Origin: CAJLIR01 sp964408085
Lineage (GTDB): Bacteria; Bacillota_I; Bacilli_A; RF39; UBA660
Reading direction: 5' to 3'
Length of the DNA stretch: 64,000 nucleotides
NCBI GenBank assembly: GCA_964408085.1
Contig: CAYOYB010000006.1
Coordinates: 71,328 to 135,327, forward strand
Under the pieces are notes generated by a model. The model did no database searches. It was not told the origin of the DNA and worked only from the letters and a program-made list of their open reading frames with translations. Positions 63,066-64,000 of the stretch are shown piece by piece. The position numbers were made by a program, and so were the translations under genes. Positions within the stretch are counted from its first letter, which is position 1; each line of letters starts with the position of its first letter.

Positions 63066-63234
63066 GCAATTTATAAATTGCATTAAAAACAAATGTATGG
63101 TATTATTTTGTTAGCTAGAAAATATGGAGCATAAATAAAAAATCACGATTGTGATTTTCTAGCTAATAATATTTAAGAAGCTATAAATAATGTATAGCAT
63201 CTTGAATATCATAACATGCTACTATTATGATATT
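63066..63234. repeat. Cluster of AT-rich inverted repeats
   Basis: Within 170 bp: the palindrome GCAATTTATAAATTGC (63066-63081); a 13-bp pair TTAGCTAGAAAAT/ATTTTCTAGCTAA (63111-63123 and 63154-63166) that competes with an inner AAATCAC/GTGATTT stem; GCTATA/TATAGC (63180-63199); and AATATCATAA/TTATGATATT (about 63205-63234). No coding frame is seen. This is most of the 686-bp gene-free stretch 62655-63340. Confidence 0.65.
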
Positions 63235-63340
63235 AATAGTATATCCAAAAATTCATAGAATAGCAATATTGTTAGTTTATTTTTAGATTTACTTTACATG
63301 ATTGCTATACAATTTATAGCTTCCAGAAAGGAGGCTTTCT

Positions 63341-63553
63341 ATGAAAAGATTATCCGTAACAAATGAGACACCAACAGGATTTAACACAAGAATACACGAT
63401 AATTATTTGGGTACTGATATGACTATAAAACAAGCTGTAAAAAAAGTTGAAAATGGATTATATCCAAACTATCATGTCAGAACACAAAAGGAAACAGGCC
63501 AAAAATTTATAGCTTCTAATCCAGATAAAAGTAAAAGAAATAATCTGGGATAA
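63341..63553 (+). CDS. Small orphan protein (70 aa), possibly DUF3892-like
   Basis: MKRLSVTNETPTGFNTRIHD with YLGTDMTIKQAVKKVENGLY in the middle and the end KFIASNPDKSKRNNLG: a small basic alpha/beta protein of the kind found on mobile elements, resembling DUF3892-type proteins (weak call). AAAGGAGG lies in the loop of a short hairpin (AGAAAG-GAGG-CTTTCT) right before the ATG. It is the only plus-strand gene in the last 19 kb. Confidence 0.6.
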   Translation: MKRLSVTNETPTGFNTRIHDNYLGTDMTIKQAVKKVENGLYPNYHVRTQKETGQKFIASNPDKSKRNNLG

Positions 63554-63577
63554 GAAAAGCTCCAGTGATTTTTTAAG

Positions 63578-63598
63578 CACCATATTGGTGTTTTTTTT
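63578..63598 (+). terminator. Terminator of the 70-aa gene
   Basis: CACCA-TAT-TGGTG followed by T8. Confidence 0.85.
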
Positions 63599-63606
63599 AT
63601 GACAAG

Positions 63607-63652
63607 ATGACAATATGTATGTGGGTGTCTCAAGCAAATGTCATATTGTCAT
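63607..63652 (-). repeat. Inverted repeat after the Nudix gene
   Basis: ATGACAATATG and CATATTGTCAT, a perfect 11-bp pair with a 24-base loop, between the Nudix stop and the small gene's terminator. There is no T run, so its role is unclear. Confidence 0.6.
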
Positions 63653-63665
63653 TGATTATACTTTT

Positions 63666-64000
63666 TTATATATCTTTTAATTCTTCAAAAAGACTTAATC
63701 TTTCTTCTCTAAATACTATAGAATCATCTTTAGATTTTATCATATCTATTACTTCACCTATATTAAACCATTTTACTTCTGATAATTCTTCTTTTTGAAT
63801 AATAAAATCTTTTTCATTTAAATTCGACTTAGTATAATAAAAATAAGTAATGTGCGAATTTGAATCTCTTATTGTAAATTCTCTTTCTGCAAATGGTTTT
63901 AGATCGTTTATAGCAATATCTATTCCTACTTCTTCTTTTAACTCCCTTAAAGCTGCTGATTCTAAACTTTCTCCTGCATCTACATGTCCAGCACATAAAG
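63666..64000 (-). CDS. Nudix hydrolase, C-terminal part (cut by window edge)
   Basis: The visible 110 residues begin LCAGHVDAGESLESAALREL and continue KEEVGI, a complete Nudix box (G-x5-E-x7-REL-x-EEVGI), so unlike the NrtR-like protein it should be catalytic. It belongs to the nucleoside-diphosphate-X hydrolases. The 5' end lies beyond position 64000, and the stop is TAA at 63668-63666. An isopentenyl-diphosphate-isomerase-like or NTP-hydrolase role cannot be told apart here. Confidence 0.88.
   Translation of the reverse strand, partial: LCAGHVDAGESLESAALRELKEEVGIDIAINDLKPFAEREFTIRDSNSHITYFYYTKSNLNEKDFIIQKEELSEVKWFNIGEVIDMIKSKDDSIVFREERLSLFEELKDI

Noticed and set aside
63066..63234. CRISPR array
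   Set aside because: The repeats are inverted, of different sequences, and not regularly spaced direct repeats; no cas gene is present.
62655..63340. Retron msr-msd next to the RT
   Set aside because: The RT lacks the retron motifs I would expect, and the a1/a2 inverted repeat flanking an msr-msd could not be found. An upstream RNA remains possible, but not as a recognised retron.

Overview
The window is about 64 kb of very AT-rich DNA with standard bacterial gene structure. It most likely comes from an uncultured, spore-forming, low-GC Bacilli of the gut type (RF39, RFN20 or Erysipelotrichia-like); this placement is inference. The support is a Bacillus-style murG-murB-ftsQ-ftsA-ftsZ-spoIIGA-sigE cluster, sigG with ylmC, tkt-sirA-yneF, a divergent lexA/yneA-like pair with Bacillus-type LexA boxes, and strong AGGAGG-type ribosome binding sites. 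TGA is a stop codon (sufD ends in TGA) and Trp is written TGG, so this is not the Mycoplasma code.

Layout: 0-1.2 kb is the str operon (rpsL-rpsG-fusA, minus strand). 1.2-7.4 kb holds an NrtR-like regulator, membrane proteins, a duplicated kinase-like pair, a DUF4097 protein, an XRE regulator and a metal-exporter-like protein. 7.4-12.3 kb holds proS, three small orphan genes and mutL. 12.3-20.6 kb is an FGE-like membrane-anchored protein plus the division, wall and early-sporulation cluster, split by terminators into murG-murB-ftsQ, ftsA-ftsZ and spoIIGA-sigE. 20.7-22.3 kb is a twin orphan pair on the plus strand. 22.4-32.7 kb holds a DUF368 transporter, ylmC, a GtrB-like glycosyltransferase, sigG, a Tim44-like/zinc-ribbon protein, DUF4236, cls, an AGCS symporter, DUF2974 and tgt. 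32.8-35.2 kb is a decayed tandem duplication (tgt fragment, orphan gene, amidotransferase fragment). 35.2-40.7 kb is yneF, sirA, tkt, the SOS pair and a degenerate RNase J. 40.8-43.6 kb is a reduced suf operon (sufC-sufD-sufS). 44-52 kb holds HIT, twin coiled-coil proteins, parC, an LCP protein and a repeat lipoprotein.

The accessory part is 52.3-64 kb. A three-gene amidoligase/membrane-protein cassette lies between two 59-bp direct repeats derived from the 3' end of a ZIP transporter gene, the signature of an insertion at a gene end. It is followed by ZIP, a hybrid histidine kinase, and a three-gene cluster: a deiminase, a GNAT plus deoxyribosyltransferase-like fusion, and an unknown protein. 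Next is a reverse transcriptase of the unknown-group/defence (UG/DRT, Abi-like) type. It is preceded by an extended -10 promoter and a near-perfect terminator hairpin, then by about 690 bp of structured non-coding DNA with a second GAAA-loop terminator. A small plus-strand orphan gene and a truncated Nudix hydrolase end the window.

The best candidates for something undescribed are the reverse transcriptase with its structured upstream RNA region and the amidoligase cassette. No tRNA, rRNA, CRISPR array, transposase or integrase gene was seen.
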